From: Pseudomonas putida W15Oct28
Lineage (GTDB): Bacteria > Pseudomonadota > Gammaproteobacteria > Pseudomonadales > Pseudomonadaceae
DNA length: 64,000 nt
Direction of reading: 5' to 3'
NCBI RefSeq assembly: GCF_000708715.2
Contig: NZ_JENB01000003.1
Location: 125,754 to 189,753 of the forward strand
Below the pieces are notes generated by a model. It did not search any database. It was not told where the DNA came from and worked only from the letters and a program-made list of their open reading frames with translations. Numbering within the stretch: the stretch's first letter is position 1; each line of letters begins with the position of its first letter. Below, piece by piece: positions 42,054 through 52,000 of the stretch. A program made the translations under genes and the position numbers.

Positions 42054-42646
42054 ACCTGCACCCACAAGTCGCGAATGTCCTTGCCGGCGATATGGATGAT
42101 CAGCATGCTCAGCGCGGCCAGGGCCAGCAGGCCGATGCCGGGGATCACATCGAGCAGCCCGGCCAGCTTGATCACTGCCACCATGGCGCCCAGCAGGCAC
42201 ACCTCCAGCATGCTCCACGGCCGCAGGCTCTCCAGGCCGCGCATGCACAGGGCAAAACCGGGGGCACGCTGGCCGGCCAGGGCAAAACTCAACACCCAGC
42301 ACAACAGGGCAATCTGCAGCAGCGGCGCAAAGATGATCGACAGCGCCATGACCAGGGCGATGAAGGTGATGCTGCCATGGCTGAGGATCTGCACCGCATC
42401 CCACAACGTCGCCGAGTGGGTGAGCCCCTGCATGCCGATGGTCATCACCGGGTAGGCGTTGGCGAACACCAGCAGGATGCCGCCGGTCACACTCAGGGCC
42501 AGCCGCTGCTCGATGGTCAGTGACGTGTGCCGGTACAGCACGCCGCCACAGCGCTGGCAAAGGGCACGCTGGTGCTTGAGCAAAGGCGCACGCTGGTACA
42601 CCGTGTCGCAGTACTCACAGATGATCAGATCTTGGGGCTGGGTCAT
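42050..42646 (-). CDS. pqiA: PqiA family membrane protein (first)
   Basis: A 198-residue PqiA half-protein and the first gene of pqiA-pqiA-pqiB-pqiC. It has CxxC-type pairs at the N-terminus (CEYCDTVY, CQRCGG) and four membrane segments such as LALSVTGGILLVFANAYPVM and LIALVMALSIIFAPLLQIA. The operon is a membrane-stress lipid transport system in other bacteria. No SoxR-like site is obvious in the 145-base gap to the divergent glycine-zipper gene. Confidence 0.88.
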   Translation of the reverse strand: MTQPQDLIICEYCDTVYQRAPLLKHQRALCQRCGGVLYRHTSLTIEQRLALSVTGGILLVFANAYPVMTIGMQGLTHSATLWDAVQILSHGSITFIALVMALSIIFAPLLQIALLCWVLSFALAGQRAPGFALCMRGLESLRPWSMLEVCLLGAMVAVIKLAGLLDVIPGIGLLALAALSMLIIHIAGKDIRDLWVQV

Positions 42647-42791
42647 GGCGTGTCCACGGGTAGCCCGACGTGAGGGTCACATGCAATGGCGAACTCTGAT
42701 ATCCGGTGTAGACCATGCAGGCAAATCCGCCATCCCCAACCGATGACGGACTATCCTGTGAAACGGGCTTTCTGCCCGGTGGAGGTGTGCC

Positions 42792-43265
42792 ATGCGTACG
42801 TTCACGTGGAGTTACCTGCTGGTGCTGGTGTGTGCCGCATCGGCAGCCCAGGCGCAGTCGGTCGTGCCGCTCAAGGGCCAGAGCAGCCAGCAGATGCAAC
42901 TGGACATCAACGATTGCAACACCGTCGCTACCAACGCCGCGAACAGCACCGCGACGTCCAGCGAAGCCCACGTCGGTGGCCGGGTGCGTGGGGCGGCAGC
43001 AGGTGCCGCCGCGGGTGCAGTGGGCGCGCAGGTGCGCGGCAACCAGCACGACGAGCTGTATGACCGGGCCAGTGACGATGCCAAACAGCAATACCGGCAG
43101 AACCGTGCCGGCGAAACGGCCGCCGCCGGTGCGGCAGTCGGCGGCATGCGCCAGCGCCAGGACCGGCGACAGGATCGGCGCAGCCAGGACCAGGCTAAAA
43201 CCCAGGCCCATGCCAGTGCCTACAGCGGTTGCCTGCAAGGGCGCGGCTATCAGGTCAACCCTTGA
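42792..43265 (+). CDS. Secreted glycine-zipper family protein
   Basis: A 157-residue protein with a Sec signal ending AASAAQA and a central Gly/Ala zipper (GGRVRGAAAGAAAGAVGAQV) of the YMGG-like type that packs or inserts in membranes. A second short Gly zipper (ETAAAGAAVGGM) and a charged tail rich in RQDRR follow. GGAGG lies before the ATG. Conserved cysteines (NDCNTV, SGCLQG) could form a disulfide. Periplasmic or outer-membrane location is expected; no specific function is known. Confidence 0.75.
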   Translation: MRTFTWSYLLVLVCAASAAQAQSVVPLKGQSSQQMQLDINDCNTVATNAANSTATSSEAHVGGRVRGAAAGAAAGAVGAQVRGNQHDELYDRASDDAKQQYRQNRAGETAAAGAAVGGMRQRQDRRQDRRSQDQAKTQAHASAYSGCLQGRGYQVNP

Positions 43266-43313
43266 TCAGCGGGCACGCCATGCGCCTGGATCGTACAGCA
43301 TGGCGTGCCAGCT

Positions 43314-44225
43314 TCAGAACTTGGCCAGCTCTTCTCGACAGAACTCGACGAACAGCTGTGCAGGTTTGGTCAGTTGCACCCGCTTCAACCACGCTGCCGC
43401 CAGCCCCGACAGCGCCACCGGCTCGGCGATATCCAGCAGGGCCAGGCGCTGGCCGTCGTAGGTGTATTCCGAATGCGGTCGGGTCACCAGCAGCGAAAAA
43501 CCGAAGCCCTGCCCGACCATGCCGCGCACCATCTCGATCGACGGCGAGCTGAAGACGATGTTCGGCGTCAGGCCCATCTCGTTGAACAGGCTGACGAAGT
43601 AGGTGCGGCTGGGGGCAACGTCCAGCAGGATCATCGGCTCCGGGCACAGGTCGCGCAGCGATACCTGGGCCTGGCCGGCAAAGCGGTGGTTTTCCGGCAG
43701 CAGCACGTAAGGCTTTTGCGGCGGCATCAGCGGCTCAGCTTCGATGGTGCCGTCCAGGTCATGGTCGTAGAGAAACGCCAGGTCGAACGTTCCGGCCGTC
43801 AGGCCCTGGATCAGTTCCTGCTGTTCGCCGTCGCGCAGGCGGATATCCACGCCCGGGTAACGCTGGCGAAAAGCGGCGATCAGGCGCGGCAGATACAGCG
43901 GTGCCACGGTTTCGAAACAGCCGATGTCAATCTGCCCTGCCACGGTGTCGTTGTCAGCCAGGGCGTTCTGCTCGAATTCGTGGGCCATCTGCAGCAGCGA
44001 ACGGGTCTTGGCGTAGAAGCGCTTGCCGCTGGGCGTCAGCGACACGCCCTGGGCATGGTGGCGAATGAACAGCTGCACGCCGAAGCTTTCTTCCAGGCTC
44101 TTGATGGCCGTGGAAATGGACGGCTGGGCGATGTACAGCTGGCGCGAGGCCTCGGCAACGCTGCCGGCCTCCACGGTGGTGACGAAGTACTTGAGTTGTC
44201 GCAAGGTATAGGCAGCCACGGGCAC
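43314..44225 (-). CDS. LysR-family transcriptional regulator
   Basis: A full-length 303-residue LysR protein. The DNA-binding domain reads TLRQLKYFVTTVEAGSVAEA then ASRQLYIAQPSISTAIKSLE, and the effector domain follows from about residue 95 (GQIDIGCFETVAPLYLPRLI). It belongs to the group controlling catabolic or oxidoreductase genes. The divergent neighbour is a VOC-family gene 209 bases away; control of that gene is possible but not shown. Confidence 0.88.
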   Translation of the reverse strand: MPVAAYTLRQLKYFVTTVEAGSVAEASRQLYIAQPSISTAIKSLEESFGVQLFIRHHAQGVSLTPSGKRFYAKTRSLLQMAHEFEQNALADNDTVAGQIDIGCFETVAPLYLPRLIAAFRQRYPGVDIRLRDGEQQELIQGLTAGTFDLAFLYDHDLDGTIEAEPLMPPQKPYVLLPENHRFAGQAQVSLRDLCPEPMILLDVAPSRTYFVSLFNEMGLTPNIVFSSPSIEMVRGMVGQGFGFSLLVTRPHSEYTYDGQRLALLDIAEPVALSGLAAAWLKRVQLTKPAQLFVEFCREELAKF

Positions 44226-44434
44226 CTCTTTGACGCCGGTCTGGGCGCGCTGGGAACATGCCTGACACTTTAACCCCGCTCGCTGGCGGACGGGGGCCGG
44301 GTGATGAAGGATTTACCTATGGCTTGAGCAGTTTTTTTGTAGCGCGATGGCCTGAGTCTGGGAAGAGCTGCTGGCCAAATACACCCGAACGTCTTTACTG
44401 ATACCCAACGGCCCCAGCAATACGGAGTGCGCCT

Positions 44435-44821
44435 ATGAAGATCGTGGTCACCAGCATTCTCGTCGACGACCAGGCCAAGGCCCTGGCCTTCTACCACTAC
44501 GTACTCGGTTTCGAACCCAGGCACGACATCCCCATGGGCCGGCACCGCTGGCTGACGCTGACCTCCCCCAACGATCCCAACGGCGTCGAGCTGTTGCTGG
44601 AGCCCGACGCGCACCCGGCGTCCAAGGTGTACAAGGCCGCGCTCAAGCAGGATGGCATCCCTGCCACCTCGTTTGGCGTGCGCGATATCCAGGCCGAATA
44701 CACCCGTCTCTGCGCGGCGGGCGTGCAGTTCACCCAGCCGCCCACCGACCTGGGCCCCGTCACCGTGGCCGTGTTCGATGACACCTGTGGCAACCTGATC
44801 CAGATCGCCCAGAAACACTGA
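44435..44821 (+). CDS. VOC-family (glyoxalase-like) protein
   Basis: A 128-residue vicinal oxygen chelate protein with the beta-alpha-beta-beta-beta pattern: ILVDDQAKALAFYHYVLGFE, RWLTLTSPNDPNGVELLLEP, and the C-terminal VAVFDDTCGNLIQIAQ. Proteins of this size include glyoxalase-like and bleomycin-resistance-like members. A hypothetical gene follows after 36 bases on the same strand, so the two probably form an operon. The substrate is unknown. Confidence 0.8.
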   Translation: MKIVVTSILVDDQAKALAFYHYVLGFEPRHDIPMGRHRWLTLTSPNDPNGVELLLEPDAHPASKVYKAALKQDGIPATSFGVRDIQAEYTRLCAAGVQFTQPPTDLGPVTVAVFDDTCGNLIQIAQKH

Positions 44822-44857
44822 CAGCCCCACCCCAACGCGCACCAATAAGGAAAACAG

Positions 44858-45427
44858 ATGCGCCACGAATTCAGCGAAGTGCTCAACGACCTGGTCGATT
44901 ACTTTCTGCTGGGCGATATCCAGCTGCTTGAACGCTTCAAGCAGGAGCATGAGCTACCGGACGACCTGGCCTACACCTTCACCCACGGCGACAGCGGTGA
45001 CAAGGCGGTGCGCGAAGGCATCGTCCTGCCGCTGGCCGGGGTCGACAACCTGCCCTACCGCATCCTGTTTACCCTCGATGGCCATACCCCGGCCCTGCGC
45101 GAAGCCGGCAGCCGCCTGAAGCACCGGCGCAATGGCTATGTGCTGAAGGTCGAGCACGGGGCGCTGATGCTGTACACCTGGCGCATCCTGCAGCACTTCA
45201 CGCCCAAGACGCTGGGTGACCTGATTGCCCGCTACCAGGTGCCGGGGCGGCCGATCATCGAGCTGGACAATGGCTGGTATGACGTGGAGGTGCTGGCGGG
45301 GGCGCTGGTGCGCGACGGGTTGTACGAGCCGGCGTTCGAGTTCGTGTTGAAGAAGCGCTGGAGCCGGGGTGAAGCTGCGGATGTGGATACCGGGTATGCC
45401 TTTGGCCTGCGCGGCTACTTCGATTGA
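44858..45427 (+). CDS. Conserved-looking hypothetical protein
   Basis: A 189-residue soluble protein I do not recognise. It is rich in charged and aromatic residues, with motifs DDLAYTFTHGDSGDKAVREG, VDNLPYRILFTLDG and LDNGWYDVEVLAGALVRDG. No signal peptide or membrane helix is visible. AAGGAAA lies before the ATG, coding bias matches its neighbours, and it follows the VOC gene by 36 bases, so it is a real gene likely co-expressed with it. Confidence 0.7.
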   Translation: MRHEFSEVLNDLVDYFLLGDIQLLERFKQEHELPDDLAYTFTHGDSGDKAVREGIVLPLAGVDNLPYRILFTLDGHTPALREAGSRLKHRRNGYVLKVEHGALMLYTWRILQHFTPKTLGDLIARYQVPGRPIIELDNGWYDVEVLAGALVRDGLYEPAFEFVLKKRWSRGEAADVDTGYAFGLRGYFD

Positions 45428-45439
45428 TTCATGGCCTGT

Positions 45440-45537
45440 GCCGGCCTCTTCGCGGGCTCGCCCGCTCCCACAGGTACAACACAAGCCGTGAAATCTGTGT
45501 TGTATCTGTGGGAGCGGGCGAGCCCGCGAAGAGGCCA
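45440..45537. repeat. Mirrored REP pair 10
   Basis: Inverted copies of the GGCCTCTTCGCGGGCTCGCC class between the convergent hypothetical and MHS transporter genes. Confidence 0.85.
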
Positions 45538-45557
45538 GCACAGCTGCACCATCAGTC

Positions 45558-47231
45558 TCAGTTGATATCCCGGTCCTTCGTTTCCGGCAGGAAGAAGATC
45601 CCCAGCACCGCCGTCATCACCGCAACCACGATGGGGTACCACAAGCCGTAATAGATATCCCCGGTCGCCGCCACCATGGCAAACGCCACCGTCGGCAGGA
45701 AGCCGCCGAACCAGCCATTACCGATGTGGTAAGGCAGCGACATCGAGGTGTAGCGGATACGCGCAGGGAACAGCTCCACCAGCCAGGCGGCAATAGGGCC
45801 GTAGACCATGGTCACGTAGATCACCAGGATGGTCAGCAACAACAGCACCATCGGGTAGTGGATCTTCGCCGGGTCGGCCTTTTCCGGGTAGCCGGCTTCT
45901 TTCAATGCACCACTCATGGTGGCGGTAAACGCCTCGCTCCGCACTTTGAAGTCCGCTGCGGCCATGCTGCTGCCTTCAAAGCTTGGCAGTACCCGCTCAC
46001 CGATACGAATCTGCGCCACGCTGCCAGGTTCGGCCGCCTGGTTGGTATAGGGGATGGCGCGCTTGGCCAGCAGGCTCTTGGCAATGTCGCAGGAGCTGGT
46101 GAATTTGGCCTTGCCCACCGGGTCGAACTGGAACGCGCACTGGCCAGGGTCAGCCACCACCACCACCGGGTTCTGCTCCTGGGCAACGAACACATCCGGG
46201 TTGCCGTACTCGGTCAACGCCTTGAAGATCGGGAAATAGGTCAGCGCAGCGATGATGCAGCCGGCCATGATGATCTTCTTGCGGCCAATGCGGTCAGACA
46301 GGCTGCCGAAGAAGATGAAGAATGGCGTGCCGATCAGCAACGAGCCGGCAATCAGCAGGTTGGCCGTCTGCGGCTCGATCTTGAGCGTCTGCAACAGGAA
46401 GAACAGCGCATAGAACTGCCCGGTGTACCACACCACTGCCTGCCCGGCAGTGCCGCCCAGCAGCGACATGATCACCACCTTGAGGTTGTCCCAGCGGGCG
46501 AACGACTCGGTCAGCGGCGCCTTGGATGCCTTGCCTTCGGCCTTCATCTTCATGAACACCGGCGACTCGTTGAGCTGCATGCGGATGTACACCGAAATCG
46601 CCAACAGCAGGATCGACAGCAGGAACGGCACCCGCCAGCCCCAGGCCTCGAACACCTCTGTACCCATCACGGTGCGGCAGGTCATGATCACCAGCAGCGA
46701 CAGGAACAGCCCCAAGGTCGCGGTGGTCTGGATCCAGGCGGTGAAGAAGCCGCGCCGGCCCTTGGGTGCATGTTCAGCCACGTAGGTAGCCGCGCCGCCA
46801 TACTCGCCACCCAGGGCCAGCCCTTGCAACATGCGCAGGGTAATCAGGATGATCGGCGCAGCGACGCCGATCGAGGCGTAGCTGGGTAGCAGGCCCACCA
46901 ATGCGGTAGACAGGCCCATGATGACGATGGTGATGAGGAAGGTGTGCTTGCGTCCGATCATGTCGCCCAGGCGGCCGAACACGATGGCGCCGAACGGCCG
47001 CACGGCAAAGCCGGCGGCAAAGGCCAGCAAGGCGAAGATGAACGAGGTGGTTTCATTGACGCCGGCAAAGAAGTGCTTGGCGATGATCGCGGCGAGGGAG
47101 CCGTACAGGTAGAAGTCGTACCATTCGAACACCGTGCCCAGGGATGAAGCGAAGATGACCTTGCGCTCCTCCTTGGTGATACCGCGTTGGGGCGCGCTAC
47201 TGCCCGTGGATGCGCTGTCGATAACCGCCAT
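45558..47231 (-). CDS. MHS-family MFS transporter with large periplasmic insertion
   Basis: A 557-residue metabolite:H+ symporter of the ProP/ShiA/KgtP branch. Landmarks are GTVFEWYDFYLYGSLAAI, RPFGAIVFGRLGDMIGRK, the RMLQGLALGGEYGGAA loop and GSLSDRIGRKK after helix 7. Family members are usually about 430-450 residues; the extra length is a hydrophilic block at about residues 342-457, between helices, with Cys365 and Cys381 that may form a disulfide in the periplasm. It should import an organic acid or zwitterion. It stands alone, so the substrate cannot be guessed from neighbours. Confidence 0.85.
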   Translation of the reverse strand: MAVIDSASTGSSAPQRGITKEERKVIFASSLGTVFEWYDFYLYGSLAAIIAKHFFAGVNETTSFIFALLAFAAGFAVRPFGAIVFGRLGDMIGRKHTFLITIVIMGLSTALVGLLPSYASIGVAAPIILITLRMLQGLALGGEYGGAATYVAEHAPKGRRGFFTAWIQTTATLGLFLSLLVIMTCRTVMGTEVFEAWGWRVPFLLSILLLAISVYIRMQLNESPVFMKMKAEGKASKAPLTESFARWDNLKVVIMSLLGGTAGQAVVWYTGQFYALFFLLQTLKIEPQTANLLIAGSLLIGTPFFIFFGSLSDRIGRKKIIMAGCIIAALTYFPIFKALTEYGNPDVFVAQEQNPVVVVADPGQCAFQFDPVGKAKFTSSCDIAKSLLAKRAIPYTNQAAEPGSVAQIRIGERVLPSFEGSSMAAADFKVRSEAFTATMSGALKEAGYPEKADPAKIHYPMVLLLLTILVIYVTMVYGPIAAWLVELFPARIRYTSMSLPYHIGNGWFGGFLPTVAFAMVAATGDIYYGLWYPIVVAVMTAVLGIFFLPETKDRDIN

Positions 47232-47438
47232 GGGTTGCCTCCGTCAGGTCGTCATACAGGCCGGAGCACCTCACAACCACTTCACCGTCGCACCCAGGCC
47301 CTGGGGCTTGCTTTGGTTGCGCGAAGCACGACGAGGCGGGCCGCCTCGGATCGCAGCAAGGTAAATGAAGCATAATCGGGTTTGGCGGGATATCCACTGG
47401 CACCACACTACGCCGAGGTGCACGAATGTGCAGGTCGC

Positions 47439-47858
47439 TCATACCCCCTGCGCGATCGGCCCCTTCAACTCGACCTGGTTGCCATCCGGGTCGTAGCAGT
47501 ACAGCGAAAGCCCCTCGCCTTCGGCGCCATAACGCTTTTCTGCCGGTTCCACTTTTACCCCGGCGGCTTCCAGGTAGGCGGTCAATGCGGCCTCGTCGAA
47601 CGGCTCGATACGCAGGCAGAAATGGTGCAGGTTGCGCCCTTGCGCCCCAGGTGCCGCTCCGCCTGGCAGCCCGAGCGGGCCATCCAGGGTCACCAGGTCG
47701 ATCATTGCCGTGCCCGTGGCCAGGTGCACCATGCCCAGGTCTTCGCGCACGCGGCTGACCTGGCAGCCGAGCAGTTCGGTGTAGAACGCAACACTGCGCG
47801 GCAGGTCGCTGACCCGCAGAACAAGATGGTCGATTTGCTTGATAGCGAATGGTCGCAT
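47439..47858 (-). CDS. VOC-family (glyoxalase-like) protein
   Basis: A 139-residue vicinal oxygen chelate protein. It begins IKQIDHLVLRVSDLPRSVAF with a likely metal histidine, has LHHFCLRIEPFDEAAL in the middle, and ends SLYCYDPDGNQVELKGP with a likely metal glutamate. AGGAG lies six bases before the ATG at 47858, which is why I reject the longer frame to 47930. It resembles the glyoxalase/fosfomycin-resistance-like group; function is unassigned. The upstream neighbour on the same strand is the alpha/beta hydrolase, 75 bases away. Confidence 0.82.
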   Translation of the reverse strand: MRPFAIKQIDHLVLRVSDLPRSVAFYTELLGCQVSRVREDLGMVHLATGTAMIDLVTLDGPLGLPGGAAPGAQGRNLHHFCLRIEPFDEAALTAYLEAAGVKVEPAEKRYGAEGEGLSLYCYDPDGNQVELKGPIAQGV

Positions 47859-47933
47859 GCCGGGCTCCTTGTGCCGTGGGTGCGAATACCTCCGCCACCA
47901 TAGCCCAGCTTCGCCCGGTGTGAACAGCACCAG

Positions 47934-48860
47934 CTACTCGTTTACCAAGCGTTGCAGCACACCCCCTTCATGGTGCGCCAGGATACGCAGCAGTTGGTCG
48001 ACCAGCGCCCGGTCCGGGGCATCCAGGTGGAAGTGGTGCCCGCCCGGGTGCCAGGACACCTTGGCATGGCTGGGCAAGGCTGCCTGACGCCGGGTAAAGG
48101 CCTCGCCGGTGAATGCCCCCTGGCGGCCGAACAGCAGGTACAACGGGCAGCGGATCTGGTTGAGCAGGTCGCATGCGTCGCGCTCGGTCAGCGGCATGGG
48201 TTCGGGCAGCACCAGCCGCGGGTCATGGCGCCAGCAATAGCCATCGCCCAGTTGCAGCAGGTCGCGCAACGCCAGCAGCCGTGCGGCACCTTCCGACAGT
48301 TCGGTGTCAAGGCGCTCGCGGCGTTGCGCCAAGGCGGTGTCCAGGTCGTCGAAGCGGCCGACGTCCGGCTCGGCAAAGCCCGGCAGCTGGCTGCGCTGGA
48401 CCATGCGTTTGAGCCGGTAGGCTCGCGCCAGGTGCTGCACGCGGTCATCCTCTGCCACCGTGAACGGTGCCCCCATGCCGTCGAGGAAGGTCATGCTGGC
48501 AATGCCACTGGTCATGGCCGCCAGCAGCGACGCCACACCGGTGCCCATGCCATGGGCCAGCACATGGAATTGCGCCAGGCCCAGGCTGTCGGTCACCGCC
48601 AGCATGTCTTCGGCATGCTCCCACAGGTAGTAGCCACTGTCGCGGCGGCGATGGTCCGAACGGCCATGGCCGACCAGGTCGGGGGCCACCACGAAGCAAC
48701 CGTCCAGCATCGGTGCCAGGCGTTCGAACGAGGCAGCGTTATCCAGCCAGCCATGCAAGGCCAGAACGGGGATACCGTCTTCGGCGCCCCAGGTGCGCAC
48801 CGCTATTTCAATACCATCGAGGTCGAGCAGGTGATCTTTCGGACTGCACAGCGAACGCAT
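47934..48860 (-). CDS. Alpha/beta-hydrolase-fold protein (SERHL-like) lacking the nucleophilic serine
   Basis: A 308-residue alpha/beta hydrolase with the oxyanion segment ALHGWLDNAASFERLAP and the VAPDLVGHGRSD strand typical of serine hydrolase-like proteins. The nucleophile elbow, normally GHSMGG, reads LAHGMGTG, so residue 104 is glycine (GGC codon) instead of serine. The acid position after the third core strand (LLFGRQGAF) also lacks the expected aspartate, while the C-terminal histidine region GGHHFHLD is kept. The frame is intact, so this looks like a non-catalytic or altered member rather than a decayed gene. It is divergent from the first NEL gene. Confidence 0.8.
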   Translation of the reverse strand: MRSLCSPKDHLLDLDGIEIAVRTWGAEDGIPVLALHGWLDNAASFERLAPMLDGCFVVAPDLVGHGRSDHRRRDSGYYLWEHAEDMLAVTDSLGLAQFHVLAHGMGTGVASLLAAMTSGIASMTFLDGMGAPFTVAEDDRVQHLARAYRLKRMVQRSQLPGFAEPDVGRFDDLDTALAQRRERLDTELSEGAARLLALRDLLQLGDGYCWRHDPRLVLPEPMPLTERDACDLLNQIRCPLYLLFGRQGAFTGEAFTRRQAALPSHAKVSWHPGGHHFHLDAPDRALVDQLLRILAHHEGGVLQRLVNE

Positions 48861-48970
48861 TGCAATTCTCCTTGGCTGCCTGCGTCTTGGCCTGCCTCAC
48901 CCTCTCGCACATCCCCCCTCGCCGCTAGCCCCTCACCGACCCACGCATGCGCAGGACCGACCGTAGCCGA

Positions 48971-48986
48971 CAACTATCTACCGCAC
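48971..48986 (+). promoter_or_regulatory. 16-base element shared by both NEL genes (copy 1)
   Basis: CAACTATCTACCGCAC at 48971-48986, ending 53 bases before the ATG at 49040. The identical 16 bases recur at 54021-54036, ending 52 bases before the second paralogue. The matching distance suggests a promoter or regulator site; it could also be a duplication remnant. Confidence 0.5.
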
Positions 48987-49039
48987 CACCGCACCTCGAC
49001 GAGCGTGGACTATCACGCCCTGCGCAAGAGATCGCCACC

Positions 49040-52000
49040 ATGACAAACCCCACACCGTTACACCAAAGCCAGATAACCCGCACACTGCCAAAATGGAGCA
49101 AGGCGCTTCATCCCGCGCATGTGCAGAAAGTGCTGCAAAGCCTGCGCAAGGATTATCTGGCAGAAGATGGCAGCCCGTACGCGTGGTATGCCGCTGCTGA
49201 GGCGTCAGCGCGTGAACAGTTACGCAGCGCCATCGAAACGCGAGACAAGTCTCTGGCCCAACTCAACAAGGCGCTTGTGGGTTTCAAGGACATCATCGCG
49301 TTCTGCACCCCCCTGCTGACCGAGCGCTTGAACCTGAGTGTGCCCGTAGACAGGGCGCAATATGTCTTCCAGCCCTTTGAACCAGCTACCAACATCTGGA
49401 CCGGCGTTCCCGATGTAGAAACACCCTTGGTCCCTGACCTTGAGATGAATGTGCTCGCTACCCGCCCCGTGGGCGAGCCGCAAACACGCAGCTTGCTGGA
49501 GGCTGCCCTGCACAATTTCGAGGGCCTTGGCGAAGTTGGTGCCTACAGCAGGCTCACCAGCGCCGCTGGCAGCGATACGCCCCTGCCTGGCCTGACGATG
49601 CCGGAGTTCGTCAAGCATTGCCGGGCGCTGGACCTTGGCAAACGCTACCAAGACCATCTGCTTGCAACCCATGAGGGCGTCAATGGCGCCGGAATCCGGC
49701 GCCTGTCGATAGCGGCAAGCCGCGAGGCCCTGAGGGTCCAGGCACTGATTGCAAGGCTCAAAGGCCTGCTGGGCAGCCACGGGTTCGATGCGCTCATGCA
49801 ACTGTGCGACGGCAAGCCCGACCCTACCTATGAAAAACAGCCATTGCACTGCTGGAACTTCAGCCTGTTCGATGTCCCGATCCACGAAATCCTGTTTATC
49901 GGGCCAGACAATCCTGACCGGAAAAACCCCTGCATGCTGTATATACCCGGTGACAGCGAACACCCGGTAAGGGAGTTTGGCTCACGCCAGGAAGCGGGCA
50001 GGCACCTGCGTAGCCGGCTACTGCAAAGCCGTTTTCGCCAGGCCTTTGTGCAATTCGCGTACAAGCAAAAACAAAAAGAACTGGTCGAAAAGCTGGAAAA
50101 TGCACTGTTCGAACACGATGAAACAGGTGCGCGCAAACCCCGAAACAGGCCCGTACTGCACTTCATTCCCTCACCAACCAGAACCGACCCTTGGCCGACC
50201 TTGTACAGCGCGCACCTTGCGCGCATGAAGGCCGACGCAAAAACCATTGCTGTGCCTACCGCCGAGGTCGACGCCAAAGCCCGCAACGAGCGCCTCAAGC
50301 AATGGTTCGAGTTGGGGATGAATGTACTGAACGTCGCCGCGTTTTTCGTGCCCGGGTTGAACACGGTCATGCTCGGCGTTTTCGCCTACGATCTGATGAG
50401 CGCTGTTTTCACCGGCTTTGAGGCCTGGGAAGAAGGTGATACCCGGCAAGCACTGGCGCAACTGGAGTCGCTGGCCATCAATGCAGCGGTGATTACCGGC
50501 TTTGCTGCCGGCGCCAGAATCGTCCAGGCGTCAGGCTTCGTCGATGCGCTGACGAGCGTGTGGCACCAGGATACGGAAGTGCTTTGGCACCCCGACATGA
50601 AGGCCTATGCGAACACCGCGGCCATCCCTGAGGGGACTCACCCCGATTTGCTCGGCCATGTGCACGTCGATGACAAGACCTACCTGAAGGTGGATGGGAC
50701 GCTGTACGAAGTGTTTCAGGACGCTGAGCAACAATGGCGCGTGCGCCATCCCGATGATGCCCAGGCCTACGCCCCACACTTGCTGCACCAAGGTAACGCC
50801 CGCTGGCGACTGGCCCACGAACAGCCACTGGAATGGGACCGCGAAACACTCATGCGCCGCCTCGGCGGCTATGGCGCAGGCCTGGATGCTACAGAACTGG
50901 ACAACGCCCTGCGCAGTACCGGTACGGATGAAGATGTGTTGCGCCGCTCCCAGGCAGCAGGCCTGCGCCCACCTGCCTTGTTGATCGACACCTTGCAACG
51001 CCTGCAACTGGACAACCAGGCACAGCAGATCATCACCCACGTGCGCGATGGGCTGCCGCTGGCTGCGTACAAGAACTTTGCCTTACCGGAGCTGCTGCGC
51101 CTGCCGGGGTGGCCTGAGGCGTATGTGCTCAAGGCTTACCAAGGGCCAGAACCCTTGGGCGAATCCGTGCGCTACGGCCCTCCTCCCACGGCAGGTGAGG
51201 TAGAAATCGGAGTGACCCGTACCGACCTGGACAATGGCCAGTTGAGCCAGACCGTGTTGGCTCAAATGGATGAAGACGCCACGCTACAGTTGCTCGGTGA
51301 CACGCCGCCCGAGCACCGGGCTCGCACACTGAGCAACAAGCTCGCACAACACTTGGAGCAACATCGCGGGGCGCTGTTCAGCAGCTTGCAACAAAGTCGC
51401 CGCCCCATCCTGCCCGCAACCGCTCTCCACCTCGCCCGGCAGTTTCCCGGGCTGCCGGACAGCGCGCTTGAAGCATTGCTGGCCAGCATCAGCAACGCCG
51501 AACGGGAACGCCTCACACACCCACGGGTGCCGCTTCGTATTGCCGAAGAAGCACGCTTTCTGCAAGCCCGGGCGCGACTTGACCGCGCCATCCTCGGCAT
51601 CTTCAGGCCCAGCCTGGCTAACGACGACAGCCAGCGCCTGCTACAGGCCCTGCAGGCCGAGCACCCACAGGCTGATTCGGCCCGGTTGCTGCAAATTGCC
51701 CTTGGCGATCGCCAGCACTGCGCTTCACTGCTCGGCCAGCAGCCCATCAGGCCGAGGTTCCGTTCCCCCTTGCGATTGGCCAACGGCCAGCGGGGGTACC
51801 CCCTGAGTGGTCGAGGTCTGCAAGGGCGTACCTTGCCAGCCGTGCGCCGACTCAGGGTGCTCTACCCCGAGCTCAGCAGCCAGCAACTCAGTGCATTGCA
51901 AACTGAACTTGCCCATGGGGGCGACCTGGGCAGCGCCATAAGCCAGCTGGAAATCGAGCAGCGCACCCTCAACCGTGACCTCAACCGCTGGGTAAGCACC

